Assembly (NCBI GenBank): GCA_001464315.1
Contig: LNFK01000034.1
Coordinates: 40,428 to 104,427 of the forward strand
From: Sphingomonadales bacterium Ga0077559
GTDB lineage: Bacteria; Pseudomonadota; Alphaproteobacteria; Sphingomonadales; Sphingomonadaceae
Direction of reading: 5' to 3'
DNA: 64,000 bases
Positions 50,501 to 61,329 of this stretch are shown here, piece by piece. The stretch's first letter is position 1. Each line of letters starts with the position of its first letter. The notes beneath the pieces are model-generated. The model did not search any database, was not told where the DNA came from, and saw only the letters and a list, made by a program, of their open reading frames with translations. The position numbers and the translations under genes were made by a program.

Positions 50501-51558
50501 ACCGCCTTGGCCCGCTTTGAAATCGAGCGCCACACGTCCAGGAAATGCATGATATCAGCTTCGCAGGTTTCCGGTCCAAAACTGACGCGAATGACCTCGG
50601 ACGCCGCAACGGCATCCCAGCCCATAGCCCCCAGCACGTGGCTCGTCTTTAGCGTTCCTGAGGAACAAGCGCTTCCTGCCGAAACCGCGATACCTGCCAT
50701 ATCGAAATTGATAAGCTGGCTTGATGCGGCAATGCCGGGCATCCGGTAGCTGCCGATGGTTGCAAGCCTCTTGCTGGCAGCAGCGACGATCTCGCCGCCC
50801 TCGGCCAGCAATGCGTCTTCCAGCACAGTTCGAAGTTTTTTGTTCTGTTCGAGCCAGCCAAAACCCTTCTCCAGCGCTGCACCAAAACCAATCGCGGCGG
50901 GAAGATTTTCAGTCCCGCGCCGGTATCCCTGTTCCTGACCGCCCGTCGGCTGCAACAAACCCAGATTGCGCGTCAGCAACGCGCCAATGCCAGGAGGCCC
51001 GCCCAGTTTATGCGCGGACACCGCAATGAGGTCTGCATCCGGCAACGCAAGCTTGCCTGCGCTTTGCGAGCAATCTGCGAACAAAGTACCCCCCGCTGCC
51101 TTCACCGCATCATAAACCGCATCCAAGGGCTGGATAACGCCAGTTTCATTGTTGACCGACTGGACGGCATATCGGACCGGTTCTGTGATTGCCGACAACT
51201 CGACATATCCGTTTTCATCGACGCGCAAGTGCTCAGCCGATGCAACACCCAGCACCGCGTCATGTTCGACCGCGCTGGCAATCGCCTCGCCTCCGCGCAA
51301 GGCAATCGCAATGGCTTCGCTTGCGCCGCTCGTGAGGATAACCTCGCCATCCCAACCCAGCACTGCCGCGATCCGTTCGCGCGCATCCTCAAGCGCTGCA
51401 CGCGCCGCGCGCCCTTCATTATGCGGTGACGACGGGTTCGCCCAATATTCCAAGCCTTCCATCATCGCCGCACGCGCCGCGCCCACCACCGGCGTAGTTG
51501 CGGCATGATCGAGATATATGCGGGGGCGCGGAGGCATAAACCTGTGCAAGCTTTCCAT
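50497..51558 (-). CDS. Cysteine desulfurase family protein (copy 2)
   Basis: RIYLDHAATTPVVGAAR; SAHKLGGPPGIGALLTR; VSAGSACSSGTLKTSHVLGAMG; overlaps copy 1 by 4 bp. Confidence 0.92.
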   Translation of the reverse strand: MESLHRFMPPRPRIYLDHAATTPVVGAARAAMMEGLEYWANPSSPHNEGRAARAALEDARERIAAVLGWDGEVILTSGASEAIAIALRGGEAIASAVEHDAVLGVASAEHLRVDENGYVELSAITEPVRYAVQSVNNETGVIQPLDAVYDAVKAAGGTLFADCSQSAGKLALPDADLIAVSAHKLGGPPGIGALLTRNLGLLQPTGGQEQGYRRGTENLPAAIGFGAALEKGFGWLEQNKKLRTVLEDALLAEGGEIVAAASKRLATIGSYRMPGIAASSQLINFDMAGIAVSAGSACSSGTLKTSHVLGAMGWDAVAASEVIRVSFGPETCEADIMHFLDVWRSISKRAKAV

Positions 51559-51663
51559 GACAGTTGCGAAAATCGTGACTGCTTCTATATAGCGCTTCCA
51601 CTTCCTGCAAAGCCCGAACCATCGAGCACTGCGCGCCAATAGTCTTTAGAATCGAAAACACAC

Positions 51664-52320
51664 ATGCCCGCCATTGCTATTCCCGGTCCAGAAGGCCGCC
51701 TCGAAGCCCGTTTCTCGCCGCCGCCGCGCCCGCGTGCGCCGATCGCGATGATCCTGCATCCGCATCCGCAGGCAGGCGGTACGATGAACGACCGTATCAC
51801 GCAGCAGCTTTACAAGACCTTTGTGGCACGCGGCTTCGGCGTATTACGCTTCAACTTTCGCGGCGTCGGACGCAGCGAAGGCGAGTTCGACAATGGCATC
51901 GGCGAATTATCCGACGCGGCATCTGCGCTCGACTGGGTCCAAAGCTTCCACCCCGAAGCATCGACCACCTGGATCGCTGGTTTCAGCTTTGGCGCGTGGA
52001 TTGGCATGCAATTGTTGATGCGCCGCCCTGAAATTCGGGGTTTCATCTCGGTCTCGCCGCCTGCCAACATGTATGATTTCAGCTTCCTGGCGCCCTGCCC
52101 TTCATCGGGGATCATCATTCAGGGCGTGAATGACGAGGTGGTGAACCCGAATGCGGTTCAGAAGCTGGTCGACAAGCTCCGCACGCAGCGGCATATTACC
52201 ATCCACCACGACGAAATCCCCCGCGCCAACCATTTTTATGAGAATGAAATGGATATGCTGATGGCGTCGGTGAACGGATACCTGGATTTCCGCCTGGATC
52301 CTAACTCGCCGATCAAGTGA
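51664..52320 (+). CDS. Alpha/beta hydrolase
   Basis: ILHPHPQAGGTMNDRI; FNFRGVGRSEGEFDNGIGE; GFSFGAWIGMQ; IIIQGVNDEVV. Confidence 0.9.
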   Translation: MPAIAIPGPEGRLEARFSPPPRPRAPIAMILHPHPQAGGTMNDRITQQLYKTFVARGFGVLRFNFRGVGRSEGEFDNGIGELSDAASALDWVQSFHPEASTTWIAGFSFGAWIGMQLLMRRPEIRGFISVSPPANMYDFSFLAPCPSSGIIIQGVNDEVVNPNAVQKLVDKLRTQRHITIHHDEIPRANHFYENEMDMLMASVNGYLDFRLDPNSPIK

Positions 52321-52355
52321 CGTGGTTCACGCAGGGAGGCAAAGCTTTTCCACAC

Positions 52356-52432
52356 CCGTCATGCTGAACTTGTCCCAGCATCTTACTTTTCGACGCCGCA
52401 ATTGAGACCCTGAAATAAGTTCTGGGTGACGG
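52356..52432. repeat. Intergenic imperfect inverted repeat (CCGTCATGCTGAACTTG... type)
   Basis: CCGTCATGCTGAACTTGTCCCAGCATC vs reverse complement of GACCCTGAAATAAGTTCTGGGTGACGG. Confidence 0.8.
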
Positions 52433-52477
52433 TGGAGAGTATTTCTCGCTGCACACCCTACGCCTCGGCGTGAAAGT

Positions 52478-52684
52478 CTACTTTTGATTGGACGCGCCGG
52501 TCACCAGCGATTGCCCTTTGTCATCCGGCACAACCCAGATCGCGATATTAGCGAAAATCACCAATGCCGCCACGATCATCAGCCACATTTGCTTGCCCGC
52601 TCCTTCGCTGCGCCAGCGCTTCCACGCCCCAAAAAGCAACAAAATAGCCGCAAATGTTGCGAGCGACAGGATGAGATTGGCCAT
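52478..52684 (-). CDS. Small membrane protein of unknown function
   Basis: 68 aa, two TM segments, MANLILSLATFAAILLLFGAWKRWRSEGAGKQMWLMIVAALVIFANIAIWVVPD. Confidence 0.65.
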   Translation of the reverse strand: MANLILSLATFAAILLLFGAWKRWRSEGAGKQMWLMIVAALVIFANIAIWVVPDDKGQSLVTGASNQK

Positions 52685-52793
52685 CCCCCAGCATAATCAT
52701 CATGGATAAGCCGCGCAATCGGGCAAATTCGGCATAGCCTTTTTTCGGCACCTCCCCTAATCGGGGCGGGTTCCGACTCATTCAGGATATGCC

Positions 52794-53246
52794 GTGCGTA
52801 TCGCCATTGCCTCAGACCATGCCGCCTTTGAGCTAAAAGCCGCCTTGGCCGACCATGTCCGCGCCGCGGGGCACGAGGTGCAGGACCTCGGGCCGAATGA
52901 CGATAGCTCGGTCGATTATCCCGATTACGGCTATAAATTGGCGTCTGCAATTGCATCAGGCGATGCGGAATGCGGGATCGCATTATGTGGCTCCGGTATC
53001 GGCATTTCGATCGCGGTTAACCGCAACCCAGCCGCCCGCTCTGCGCTTGTTTCCGAACCACTGTCCGCCAAACTGGCACGCGAACATAATGACGCGAATG
53101 TCATTGCGATGGGCGCGCGCCTGATCGGTATCGAAATGGCCAAGGCCTGCGTCGATGTCTTTCTTTCCACAGAATTTGGCGGTGACCGCCACCAACGCCG
53201 GGTCGACAAATTGTCCCACCCGATTACATCCAAGGAGCCAGCATGA
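52794..53246 (+). CDS. rpiB: Ribose 5-phosphate isomerase B
   Basis: [49 protein letters not shown]. Confidence 0.95.
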   Translation: MRIAIASDHAAFELKAALADHVRAAGHEVQDLGPNDDSSVDYPDYGYKLASAIASGDAECGIALCGSGIGISIAVNRNPAARSALVSEPLSAKLAREHNDANVIAMGARLIGIEMAKACVDVFLSTEFGGDRHQRRVDKLSHPITSKEPA

Positions 53247-54547
53247 GCAGCGCCGCCGCTAACGACATTCAGACAAACGGATTTTTCACCCAAACGCTCG
53301 TCGAGCGCGATCCCGAGATTGCTGGCTGGATTGCCAAGGAGCTTGGCCGACAGCAGGACAAAATCGAACTTATTGCGTCTGAAAATATTACGTCGCGCGC
53401 CGTTCTTGAAGCCACGGGCTCGATCCTGACGAACAAATATGCCGAAGGCTATCCTGGTAAGCGCTATTATGGCGGATGCGAATATGTCGACGAAATCGAA
53501 ACCATCGCGATAGAGCGCGCCAAGAAACTGTTTGGTTGCGAATTCGCGAACGTTCAACCCAACAGCGGCAGCCAGATGAACCAGGCTGTTTTCCTCGCGT
53601 TATTGCAGCCAGGCGACACGTTCATGGGGCTGGATCTCAACTCCGGCGGGCATCTGACCCATGGCTCGCCAGTCAACATGTCGGGCAAATGGTTCAATCC
53701 GGTCGCCTATGGCGTTCGGCGGGACGACCATCTTATCGATATGGACGAGGTTACGCGGATCGCTCGTGAAAATAAGCCAAAGCTGATCATCTGCGGCGGC
53801 ACCGCCTATTCGCGCGGTTGGGATTGGGCGCGCTTCCGCGAGATCGCCGACGAGGTTGGCGCGTATCTGATGGCCGACATGTCGCACATCTCCGGCCTCG
53901 TTGCGGGCGGAGCGCACAGCTCACCGGTTCCGCATGCCCATGTGACGACATCTACCACCCACAAATCACTACGCGGGCCGCGTTCGGGCATTATCCTGAC
54001 CAACGACGAGGTGCTGGCAAAGAAGTTTAACTCGGCGATTTTCCCAGGGTTACAGGGCGGTCCGTTGGTCCATGTCATCGCGGCCAAGGCTGTTTGTTTT
54101 GCCGATGCGATGAAGCCTGAATTCAAAAGTTATGCCGCAAGCGTCGTCGAAAATGCCAAGGCGCTCGCCTCTTCGTTGCAGGAACAGGGGCTCGATATTG
54201 TCTCGGGAGGCACCGACAACCATTCGATGCTGGTCGATCTTCGCCCCAAGCAGGCAAAGGGCAAGCACGCCGAACACGCGCTCGACCGCGCTTCGATCAC
54301 CTGCAACAAGAATTCGATTCCATTCGATCCAGAAAAACCTTTTATCACTTCTGGCCTTCGATTGGGTACACCCGCAGGCACTACGCGCGGTTTTGGTCCG
54401 GCCGAATTCCGGCTTATTGGACGAATGATTGCCGATGTCGTTGAAGGGCTGCGTCATAATGGCGAGGCCGGCGACGGTCAGATCGAAGCACGGATTAAGG
54501 ACGAGGCGGAAGCGTTGTGCGCGCGCTTCCCAATCTATCCCTCTTGA
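53243..54547 (+). CDS. glyA: Serine hydroxymethyltransferase
   Basis: [60 protein letters not shown]. Confidence 0.97.
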   Translation: MSSAAANDIQTNGFFTQTLVERDPEIAGWIAKELGRQQDKIELIASENITSRAVLEATGSILTNKYAEGYPGKRYYGGCEYVDEIETIAIERAKKLFGCEFANVQPNSGSQMNQAVFLALLQPGDTFMGLDLNSGGHLTHGSPVNMSGKWFNPVAYGVRRDDHLIDMDEVTRIARENKPKLIICGGTAYSRGWDWARFREIADEVGAYLMADMSHISGLVAGGAHSSPVPHAHVTTSTTHKSLRGPRSGIILTNDEVLAKKFNSAIFPGLQGGPLVHVIAAKAVCFADAMKPEFKSYAASVVENAKALASSLQEQGLDIVSGGTDNHSMLVDLRPKQAKGKHAEHALDRASITCNKNSIPFDPEKPFITSGLRLGTPAGTTRGFGPAEFRLIGRMIADVVEGLRHNGEAGDGQIEARIKDEAEALCARFPIYPS

Positions 54548-54594
54548 ACTATATAGGTGACTTACCCATCTAATACACAGAAGGGAATTTGACC

Positions 54595-54939
54595 ATGGGA
54601 TTTTGTAACGAGTGCGATGCCGAATACGGGGAAGGCGCAAAGTTTTGCCCGCAATGCGGCGCGAAAACGCCTGAGCAACGTGCGGCAGAGAGCATACCCA
54701 ATCAGGCCAAGCACTATGTCGGCGAGGCAGCGGATGAATTGTGGGGAGCGACCAAGGACGCTTTTCACACGGGCAAGCATTTGGCCGATCAGGATACCGT
54801 GAAGAAGGTCGCGGGCGGTGCCGCGATCGGGGCAGCAGCAGCAGTTATCGCGCCGATCGGCCTGGCCACCGGCGCGCTGATCGGGGCCGGGATTGTCGCT
54901 TATCGGCATGTGAACAAAAAGAAAAATCAGGAAAAATAA
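54595..54939 (+). CDS. Zinc-ribbon domain protein with glycine-rich membrane segment
   Basis: CNECDAEYGEGAKFCPQCGAK; GGAAIGAAAAVIAPIGLATGALIGAGIVAY. Confidence 0.75.
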   Translation: MGFCNECDAEYGEGAKFCPQCGAKTPEQRAAESIPNQAKHYVGEAADELWGATKDAFHTGKHLADQDTVKKVAGGAAIGAAAAVIAPIGLATGALIGAGIVAYRHVNKKKNQEK

Positions 54940-55401
54940 TTGCGCTGCCCATTTTGCGGACATGATGACAGTCAGGTCAAGGACAGCCGTCCAACCGAAG
55001 ATAACAGTGCAATCCGCAGGCGGCGTCAGTGCGAGGGCTGCGGCGGACGCTTTACGACGTTCGAGCGCATTCAGTTGCGCGAGCTGACGGTCATCAAAAC
55101 CGAAGGCAAACGCGAACCGTTCGAGCGGGAAAAGCTTGAACGCTCGCTTTCGGTTGCCTGCCGCAAACGCCCCGTCGATAACGCGCAAATCGAGAAACTG
55201 GCATCGGGCATTCAACGCCAGCTCGAAACATTGGGCGAAAGCGAAATCGAATCGAAGCGCATCGGTGAATTCGTCATGGACGGGCTCAAGGCGCTCGACA
55301 GCGTCGCCTATATCCGCTTCGCCTCGGTCTATAAGGATTTCAGCGAAGCGAAGGATTTCGAAGATTTCGCCGGGAGCGTTGTCGAAGCGGCGAAAAAATG
55401 A
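54940..55401 (+). CDS. nrdR: Transcriptional repressor NrdR
   Basis: [49 protein letters not shown]-cone; TTG start. Confidence 0.96.
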   Translation: MRCPFCGHDDSQVKDSRPTEDNSAIRRRRQCEGCGGRFTTFERIQLRELTVIKTEGKREPFEREKLERSLSVACRKRPVDNAQIEKLASGIQRQLETLGESEIESKRIGEFVMDGLKALDSVAYIRFASVYKDFSEAKDFEDFAGSVVEAAKK

Positions 55402-56120
55402 GTTCGCCGCCCATCATCATCCTCGTCCGCCCGCAACTCGGCGAAAATATCGGCAAAGCTGCGCGCGCCATGTTGAATTTTGGGCTCACCGAGATGCGTC
55501 TGGTCGCGCCGCGTGATGGCTGGCCCAATCCAGCGGCGGGACCGGCGGCGTCCGGTGCAGATATCGTACTGGCCAATGCGCAAGTGTTTGACACGCTTGC
55601 CGAGGCAACTGCCGACATCAGCCATGTCTACGCAACGACGGTTCGCAAGCGCGGTGTCACCAAGCCGGTTATAACGCCCGAGATGGCCGCTTTGGAAGTC
55701 CTGCAAAACGAGGGCCGAAGTGCGATACTTTTCGGTGCCGAACGGTCCGGTCTCGAAAGCGATGAGGTTACCGTTGCGCGTGCCATCATCACGGTGCCGA
55801 TCAATCCCGAATTCGGCTCGCTCAACCTCGCGCAGGCCGTTATCCTGTGCGCCTACGAATGGTCCAAGACCCAGGCCCTCGCTAGCCCACCAAAGACCGA
55901 TCTCGATCCGCCCGCTTCTCAGTTCGAGCTGGATGGACTGATCACCCAGTTGGACGAAATGCTTCAGCCGCTTGGCTATTTCAGGCCAACTGACCGGGCA
56001 CCAGTCACCCGGCGAACGCTGCGCAACCTGCTCACCAAGCCTGCGTGGAACGCTTTAGAGGTCCGAACCCTGCGCGGAGTCCTGACAACATTGGCCAAAC
56101 ATCGCAGGGAAAGCGACTAG
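55398..56120 (+). CDS. trmJ: tRNA/rRNA methyltransferase, TrmJ-like
   Basis: [68 protein letters not shown]. Confidence 0.92.
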   Translation: MSSPPIIILVRPQLGENIGKAARAMLNFGLTEMRLVAPRDGWPNPAAGPAASGADIVLANAQVFDTLAEATADISHVYATTVRKRGVTKPVITPEMAALEVLQNEGRSAILFGAERSGLESDEVTVARAIITVPINPEFGSLNLAQAVILCAYEWSKTQALASPPKTDLDPPASQFELDGLITQLDEMLQPLGYFRPTDRAPVTRRTLRNLLTKPAWNALEVRTLRGVLTTLAKHRRESD

Positions 56121-56443
56121 CGGCCGGTGCTCCGGATTTCGTCCCATCGTTCGAGCTCGTAAGCGATCGATGCCTCGACAAGCCGTTCCCAGAAATCGGC
56201 AACAAGCGTTACCGAAACGCCAGATTGCTCCGCCTGCGCAACAGCATTGCCAATGACCTCTGATTTACGCGCTTCATCGCGCACCGTTTCCCGGTCGGTC
56301 TTGATCCGCGCCGCTGCGTCCATATAGGTAAAGCGCCGCGCAAGCAGCGCCACCAGATCGCGGTCGATGGCATCAACGCCTTCGCGCACCTGCGCCATGT
56401 TGCTGCAATTTGCGGGGCTTATTGGCCGAATGCTTTCCGTCAT
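56117..56443 (-). CDS. Chorismate mutase
   Basis: VREGVDAIDRDLVALLARRFTYMDAAARIKTDRETVRDEARKSEVI AroQ-type helix pattern. Confidence 0.88.
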   Translation of the reverse strand: MTESIRPISPANCSNMAQVREGVDAIDRDLVALLARRFTYMDAAARIKTDRETVRDEARKSEVIGNAVAQAEQSGVSVTLVADFWERLVEASIAYELERWDEIRSTGR

Positions 56444-56623
56444 GGCCGCGCGTTTAGAAAGTGTGCATGATAAAGTCGAGCGCGATGTTGACTTATCGGC
56501 CCAACCCCGCCATAGGCCCGCCTTCGCAATCGACCCTGCACCCCGGTGAAGCAGGTGTCCGGCCCATCCAGCATGGCTCGCGCGGTACCGGGAGTAACGT
56601 TGTTAGCAAATTGGAGACACATT

Positions 56624-57238
56624 ATGTCGATGCGCAAAAGCTCGAAGTATAAACTTGACCGCCGGATGGGTGAAAATATCTGGGGTCGCCCGAAATCACC
56701 CGTCAACAAGCGTGAATATGGCCCCGGTCAGCATGGCCAGCGCCGCAAGGGCAAACTGAGCGATTACGGCATTCAGCTGCGCGCCAAGCAAAAGCTCAAG
56801 GGCTATTATGGCGACGTCACCGAAAAGCAGTTCAAACGCGCTTATCAGGAAGCCAGCAACATGAAGGGCGATACGTCGCAGAACCTGATTGGTCTGCTTG
56901 AACGCCGTCTCGACATGGTTGTTTACCGCGCCAAGTTCGCGCCAACGATTTTCGCTGCGCGCCAGATCGTCAGCCACGGTCACATCCGCGTCAACGGCGT
57001 GAAGTGCAACATCGCCAGCCGTCAGGTCGCTGTCGGCGACGTCATCAGCCTGGGCAACAAGGCCAAGGAAATGGCACTCGTCATCGAAGCCCAGGGCCTC
57101 GCCGAGCGCGACATTCCTGAATATGTCGCCGTAGACGGCAACGACAAGGTCACCTTCGCGCGCATCCCGACGCTCGACGAAGTGCCTTACCCTGTCAAGA
57201 TGGAACCAAATCTGGTCGTCGAATTCTATTCGCGTTAA
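56624..57238 (+). CDS. rpsD: 30S ribosomal protein S4
   Basis: [60 protein letters not shown]4 domain [14 protein letters not shown]. Confidence 0.97.
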   Translation: MSMRKSSKYKLDRRMGENIWGRPKSPVNKREYGPGQHGQRRKGKLSDYGIQLRAKQKLKGYYGDVTEKQFKRAYQEASNMKGDTSQNLIGLLERRLDMVVYRAKFAPTIFAARQIVSHGHIRVNGVKCNIASRQVAVGDVISLGNKAKEMALVIEAQGLAERDIPEYVAVDGNDKVTFARIPTLDEVPYPVKMEPNLVVEFYSR

Positions 57239-57263
57239 TTCAGGCGTCAAAGCCAAAACAAAG

Positions 57264-57292
57264 AGGCGGTCCTGCGGGGCCGCCTTTTTTAT
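57264..57292 (+). terminator. Rho-independent terminator downstream of rpsD
   Basis: AGGCGGTCC-tgcgg-GGCCGCCT followed by TTTTT. Confidence 0.88.
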
Positions 57293-59355
57293 TTCATCTG
57301 CAGTTTCGCTTTGAGAAATTTAATGCTCTTCTCCAGCATTTCCGACCGTACGGCACTATCCTCAAGATAATGGTCCCGTTTCTTGTAAACAACCAGCTCC
57401 GGTGCCTTGCCCGCGTCGCGTAACTGATCGGCCATGAATTTCGACTGACTGACGTCGACGTTTAGATCGACGTCGCCGTGAAACATCAGCACCGGTGCTG
57501 CGATTTTGCCAGCGTTGCGCGCAGGCGATCCCTCTACGATATGCGGTCCGGATCCTATAAAATCCCGCGTGACCCGGTAGCTCATATAGTTGCGGTCGTC
57601 CTCTTTCAGCTTTGCGAGGTCAGTAACCGGTGCCACCGCGACAATTGCCTTGAACAACCCAGGGTCCTCCACACCTGATTGCAGTGCCGCATAGCCGCCG
57701 TAGGACCAGCCGAAAATCGCAATCTTGTCGGCCGAGGCAATGCCTTCGGATATCAACCAGTGCCCGCTGTCGTTGACGTCGCCAATCGCTGTTTTCCATG
57801 ACTGAAAGCCGTTTTGCCGATACCAATCGTCGCCAGAGCCTGATGATCCGCGATAATTGGGTTGCAGCACCGCAAAGCCCTGATGCGCGAAATATTGCGC
57901 CAGCCAATCGAAGCCCCATTCGTCGCGTGCACTCGGCCCGCCATGCGGCATAACGATCGCTGGCAGCCCCTTGCCGGTGCTTCCGACCGGCAAAGTGAGA
58001 TATCCAGGAATCATAGTTCCGTCGGCCGCTTTCAGACTAACCGGTTTGACCGGAGCGAGCGTATATCCTGCGAGTTCAGGTCGGCTTGCGAACAGCGAGC
58101 CCACTTTTTTGGTTGCCTTGTCGAACAGATAATATTGGCCCGGATTGGTGTCACTCCCCGCCCACACGATAAGCTTCTGCTCGTCGGCGCTCATCCCGCC
58201 GAAATACACCATCTCGGCATTAGGAAGTGCTTTGGAAAGCGACGCGGCCAATTTCTTAAGTTCAGTATCGAAATATACAGCTTGCCGTTTTTCGGTGGCA
58301 AAGCTGAAACCGACGACGCGATTTTTGCGGCCCAACGTAATCAGGCTGTCCACATCGACATCGGGGCGACTGAAGATTTTTGTTTTGACAAGGCTGGTGT
58401 CAAGCTGGACCTTATAGAGCGCCAAGCGGCCCTCAAATTTTTCAAAGCCATAAGCTGCGTTTTCAACAGGATCGACCGAATAAGGATTGAAACCTATATT
58501 TGCGGTGAAATCATATTCGCCGAAAGGCTGCCAGTCATTTTGCCCTGCGGGCCGGTACATGTAGCGCCTTATGCCGCTGTCATAGCCGGCAGCGGTTTTC
58601 ATTACACCCATCATGCGTACATTGCCGAGTCCGTCGCTGATATATTCGGTCGCTAAACGCGTTGGCTTTACAACGGTTTTGGTCGCGAGCGTGCGTGTAT
58701 CGACTCGATCGACCCCATAACCTTCGTCCGTTTTTGCGATCAATGAGCCGATTTTTTCCTCAGGCACATGCGAGCGGCCGAGCAAGACAGCCCCGTCATC
58801 CCCCGGCAGCAAATCGATCAGATTGCCCCCGAAATTGGAAAAATATTGGGCATTGTTTCCTTGGCGGATAGATACCAATTTAACCCCAGTACCATCTGCA
58901 TTGATCGCCAAAAGCCGATTGACCGATACCCATTCATTGGCATCGGGCAAAATCATCCGCACGTTGCAAATTAGCCGGTCATTCGACACCCATTCGCAAT
59001 AGGACAGACGTTCGGGGTCACCCGAAGCGGAAAGTGCCGGTTTCGCAATGCCGCCATTTGCAATATCAACGGTGAATAACGTGCTTCCCTGCCCATCGGC
59101 TGAAACAATATAGGCAACCTTGTTACCGTCGGGAGAAAGCGACACATGCTCGATACCTTGGCGCGCACCAAATGCGGCGGCAGATTTTTCTTGAGCTGAC
59201 AAAGACACGGGCAAGGAAATTGCCAAAAGAATAACAAGAAATCGTATGATTTTGCTCCCCAAACCCGAAGTATAGATATGAAACCAACAGTTTGGGGAGG
59301 CAAGTCGAAAATGTTTAACGCAGTCGCAATGTTGTAAATAGTCAATCAGAATCAC
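57289..59355 (-). CDS. S9 family (prolyl oligopeptidase-like) peptidase; start uncertain
   Basis: IFGWSYGGYAALQSGV catalytic Ser motif; MFHGDVDLNVDVSQS; signal peptide ...LLAISLPVSLSAQ. Confidence 0.92.
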   Translation of the reverse strand: MILIDYLQHCDCVKHFRLASPNCWFHIYTSGLGSKIIRFLVILLAISLPVSLSAQEKSAAAFGARQGIEHVSLSPDGNKVAYIVSADGQGSTLFTVDIANGGIAKPALSASGDPERLSYCEWVSNDRLICNVRMILPDANEWVSVNRLLAINADGTGVKLVSIRQGNNAQYFSNFGGNLIDLLPGDDGAVLLGRSHVPEEKIGSLIAKTDEGYGVDRVDTRTLATKTVVKPTRLATEYISDGLGNVRMMGVMKTAAGYDSGIRRYMYRPAGQNDWQPFGEYDFTANIGFNPYSVDPVENAAYGFEKFEGRLALYKVQLDTSLVKTKIFSRPDVDVDSLITLGRKNRVVGFSFATEKRQAVYFDTELKKLAASLSKALPNAEMVYFGGMSADEQKLIVWAGSDTNPGQYYLFDKATKKVGSLFASRPELAGYTLAPVKPVSLKAADGTMIPGYLTLPVGSTGKGLPAIVMPHGGPSARDEWGFDWLAQYFAHQGFAVLQPNYRGSSGSGDDWYRQNGFQSWKTAIGDVNDSGHWLISEGIASADKIAIFGWSYGGYAALQSGVEDPGLFKAIVAVAPVTDLAKLKEDDRNYMSYRVTRDFIGSGPHIVEGSPARNAGKIAAPVLMFHGDVDLNVDVSQSKFMADQLRDAGKAPELVVYKKRDHYLEDSAVRSEMLEKSIKFLKAKLQMK

Positions 59356-59637
59356 ACGTTACATCGCTAACCTCTAATCACTGTAGGAGCCTGCAATCAG
59401 CCATATCCAATTCGGCGTTTAAGGTGTTCTCCGCAGATCTTTGATCGCCTTTGGTACCAACAAGCTCAGGACATGCTTGATGTGACTTTCCGCGCAGGCT
59501 TGTAGGATGGCTCTTCCACCCCGCAGAGTTACCTTGCGCAGATTTCGGGGGCTTTTGACCTCCAGACCCTTTTTCATTTGAGCCTGTCCGCGCGCTCTGG
59601 CAGGGTACGCAACTATATTTCCCTATAGGAGAATCAT

Positions 59638-61323
59638 ATGCGCATCCTGACGCTTGCTCTGGTTTCGGCGCTCGCGCTGACGGCTTGCAAAAAAACCGAT
59701 GAAAAGGTCGAAGCTCCTGGCGTCGAAACAGCGATATCTAGTGAGTTGGCCGTTCCCGAACTGTCCGAGGCGACGATGAAGGAAGTGACCAAAGAGCTTT
59801 CGCTGGACAGCTATGAAGGCCGCGCGCCGGGATCGGCAGGCGAGGAAAAGACCGTCAACTATCTGATCGAAAAGTTCAAAGCGGCAGGGCTCGAACCCGG
59901 CAACGGGACAAGCTGGACACAGGATGTACCGCTGGTTGAAATTCTCGCCAAGAATGTCTCGGCGCTCAGCATAGCCGACAAAAAGGGCAAGGCGATGTCC
60001 TTTGCCTATGGCAGCGAATTCGTTGTCGGTAGCTACCGCGAGACACCGAAGACCGAGGTCAAGGCAAGCGAAATGGTGTTTGTCGGTCACGGCATTGTTG
60101 CCCCTGAAAAAGGCTGGAACGATTATGCAGGCGTCGACGTCAAGGGCAAGACCGTTGTTATCATGGTCAACGATCCCGATTTCGACAGCGAAGGCCTCGA
60201 TGGCCCCTTCGGCGGCAAGGCGATGACCTATTATGGCCGCTGGACCTATAAATATGAAGAAGCCGCAAAGCAGGGTGCCGCGGCTGTGCTCATCATCCAC
60301 GATGACGCGCCAGCCGCTTATGGCTGGAATGTCGTCAATTCGAGCTGGACCGGCGCACAGTTCCTCGCCCAATCGAAAGACGGCGGCAAATCGCAGACGC
60401 TGGCAAATGGCTGGATCCAGAAGGGCGTAGCGAAAGAGATTTTCGCCGCCGCTGGACAGGATCTCGACAAGCAGATGACCGCCGCCAAAGCGAAGGGCTT
60501 CAAGGCGGTCCCTCTGGGCCTGACGGCCTCGATGTCATTCGATAACGAGATCAGCCGGAAGAACAGCCGGAATGTCCTCGGTATTATCAAAGGCGCGAAA
60601 CGGCCCGACGAATATGTGCTCTACACCGCGCACTGGGACCATCTAGGTATTTGCACTCCAGTCGATGGCGATGAAATTTGCAATGGCGCAATCGATAATG
60701 CCACGGGAACGGCGGCGCTGGTCGCACTGGCCGAAGGCTTTAAGAAAGCCGGTGCGCCCGACCGTAGTGTTGTGTTTCTAGCCGTAACAGCCGAGGAATC
60801 AGGCCTACTCGGCTCAAAATATTATGCAGAAAATCCGGTTTATCCGCTCGGCCAGACGGTAGGCGGCGTCAACATGGATGCCTTCTCAATGGCTGGACCT
60901 GCCAAGAATCTGACCGTCATCGGTAAAGGCAAGTCGCAGCTCGATGATTATCTGGGCGCAGCGGCAATAGCCGAAGGTCGCACACCCGAAATGGAACCCA
61001 CACCTGAAAAGGGCTTCTATTACCGCTCCGATCATTTCAGCTTCGCCAAATTGGGCGTGCCGATGGTGTATTTCGAAGGAGGCGATGATCTGGTGACCGG
61101 CGGCAAAGAAGCCGCGAAAAAGATCGCCGAGGAGTATGAGAAGAACGCCTATCACAGCCCGAAGGACGAATTTAACGACGCTTGGGATTGGTCGGGCGTG
61201 ATGGCTGACCTGCGGCTCTATTACCGCGTCGGACGCATGCTGGCGATGACCGAAGCCTGGCCGAACTGGAACGAAGGCGACGAATTCCGCGCCATTCGTG
61301 ACAAGAGCCGGGCGGCGAAGTAA
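59638..61323 (+). CDS. M28 family metallopeptidase, lipoprotein
   Basis: Lipobox ALTACKK; YTAHWDHLG, NGAIDNATGTAALVALAE, AVTAEESGLLGSKYY, YYRSDHFSFAKLGVP. Confidence 0.94.
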   Translation: MRILTLALVSALALTACKKTDEKVEAPGVETAISSELAVPELSEATMKEVTKELSLDSYEGRAPGSAGEEKTVNYLIEKFKAAGLEPGNGTSWTQDVPLVEILAKNVSALSIADKKGKAMSFAYGSEFVVGSYRETPKTEVKASEMVFVGHGIVAPEKGWNDYAGVDVKGKTVVIMVNDPDFDSEGLDGPFGGKAMTYYGRWTYKYEEAAKQGAAAVLIIHDDAPAAYGWNVVNSSWTGAQFLAQSKDGGKSQTLANGWIQKGVAKEIFAAAGQDLDKQMTAAKAKGFKAVPLGLTASMSFDNEISRKNSRNVLGIIKGAKRPDEYVLYTAHWDHLGICTPVDGDEICNGAIDNATGTAALVALAEGFKKAGAPDRSVVFLAVTAEESGLLGSKYYAENPVYPLGQTVGGVNMDAFSMAGPAKNLTVIGKGKSQLDDYLGAAAIAEGRTPEMEPTPEKGFYYRSDHFSFAKLGVPMVYFEGGDDLVTGGKEAAKKIAEEYEKNAYHSPKDEFNDAWDWSGVMADLRLYYRVGRMLAMTEAWPNWNEGDEFRAIRDKSRAAK

Positions 61324-61329
61324 TCGGTC

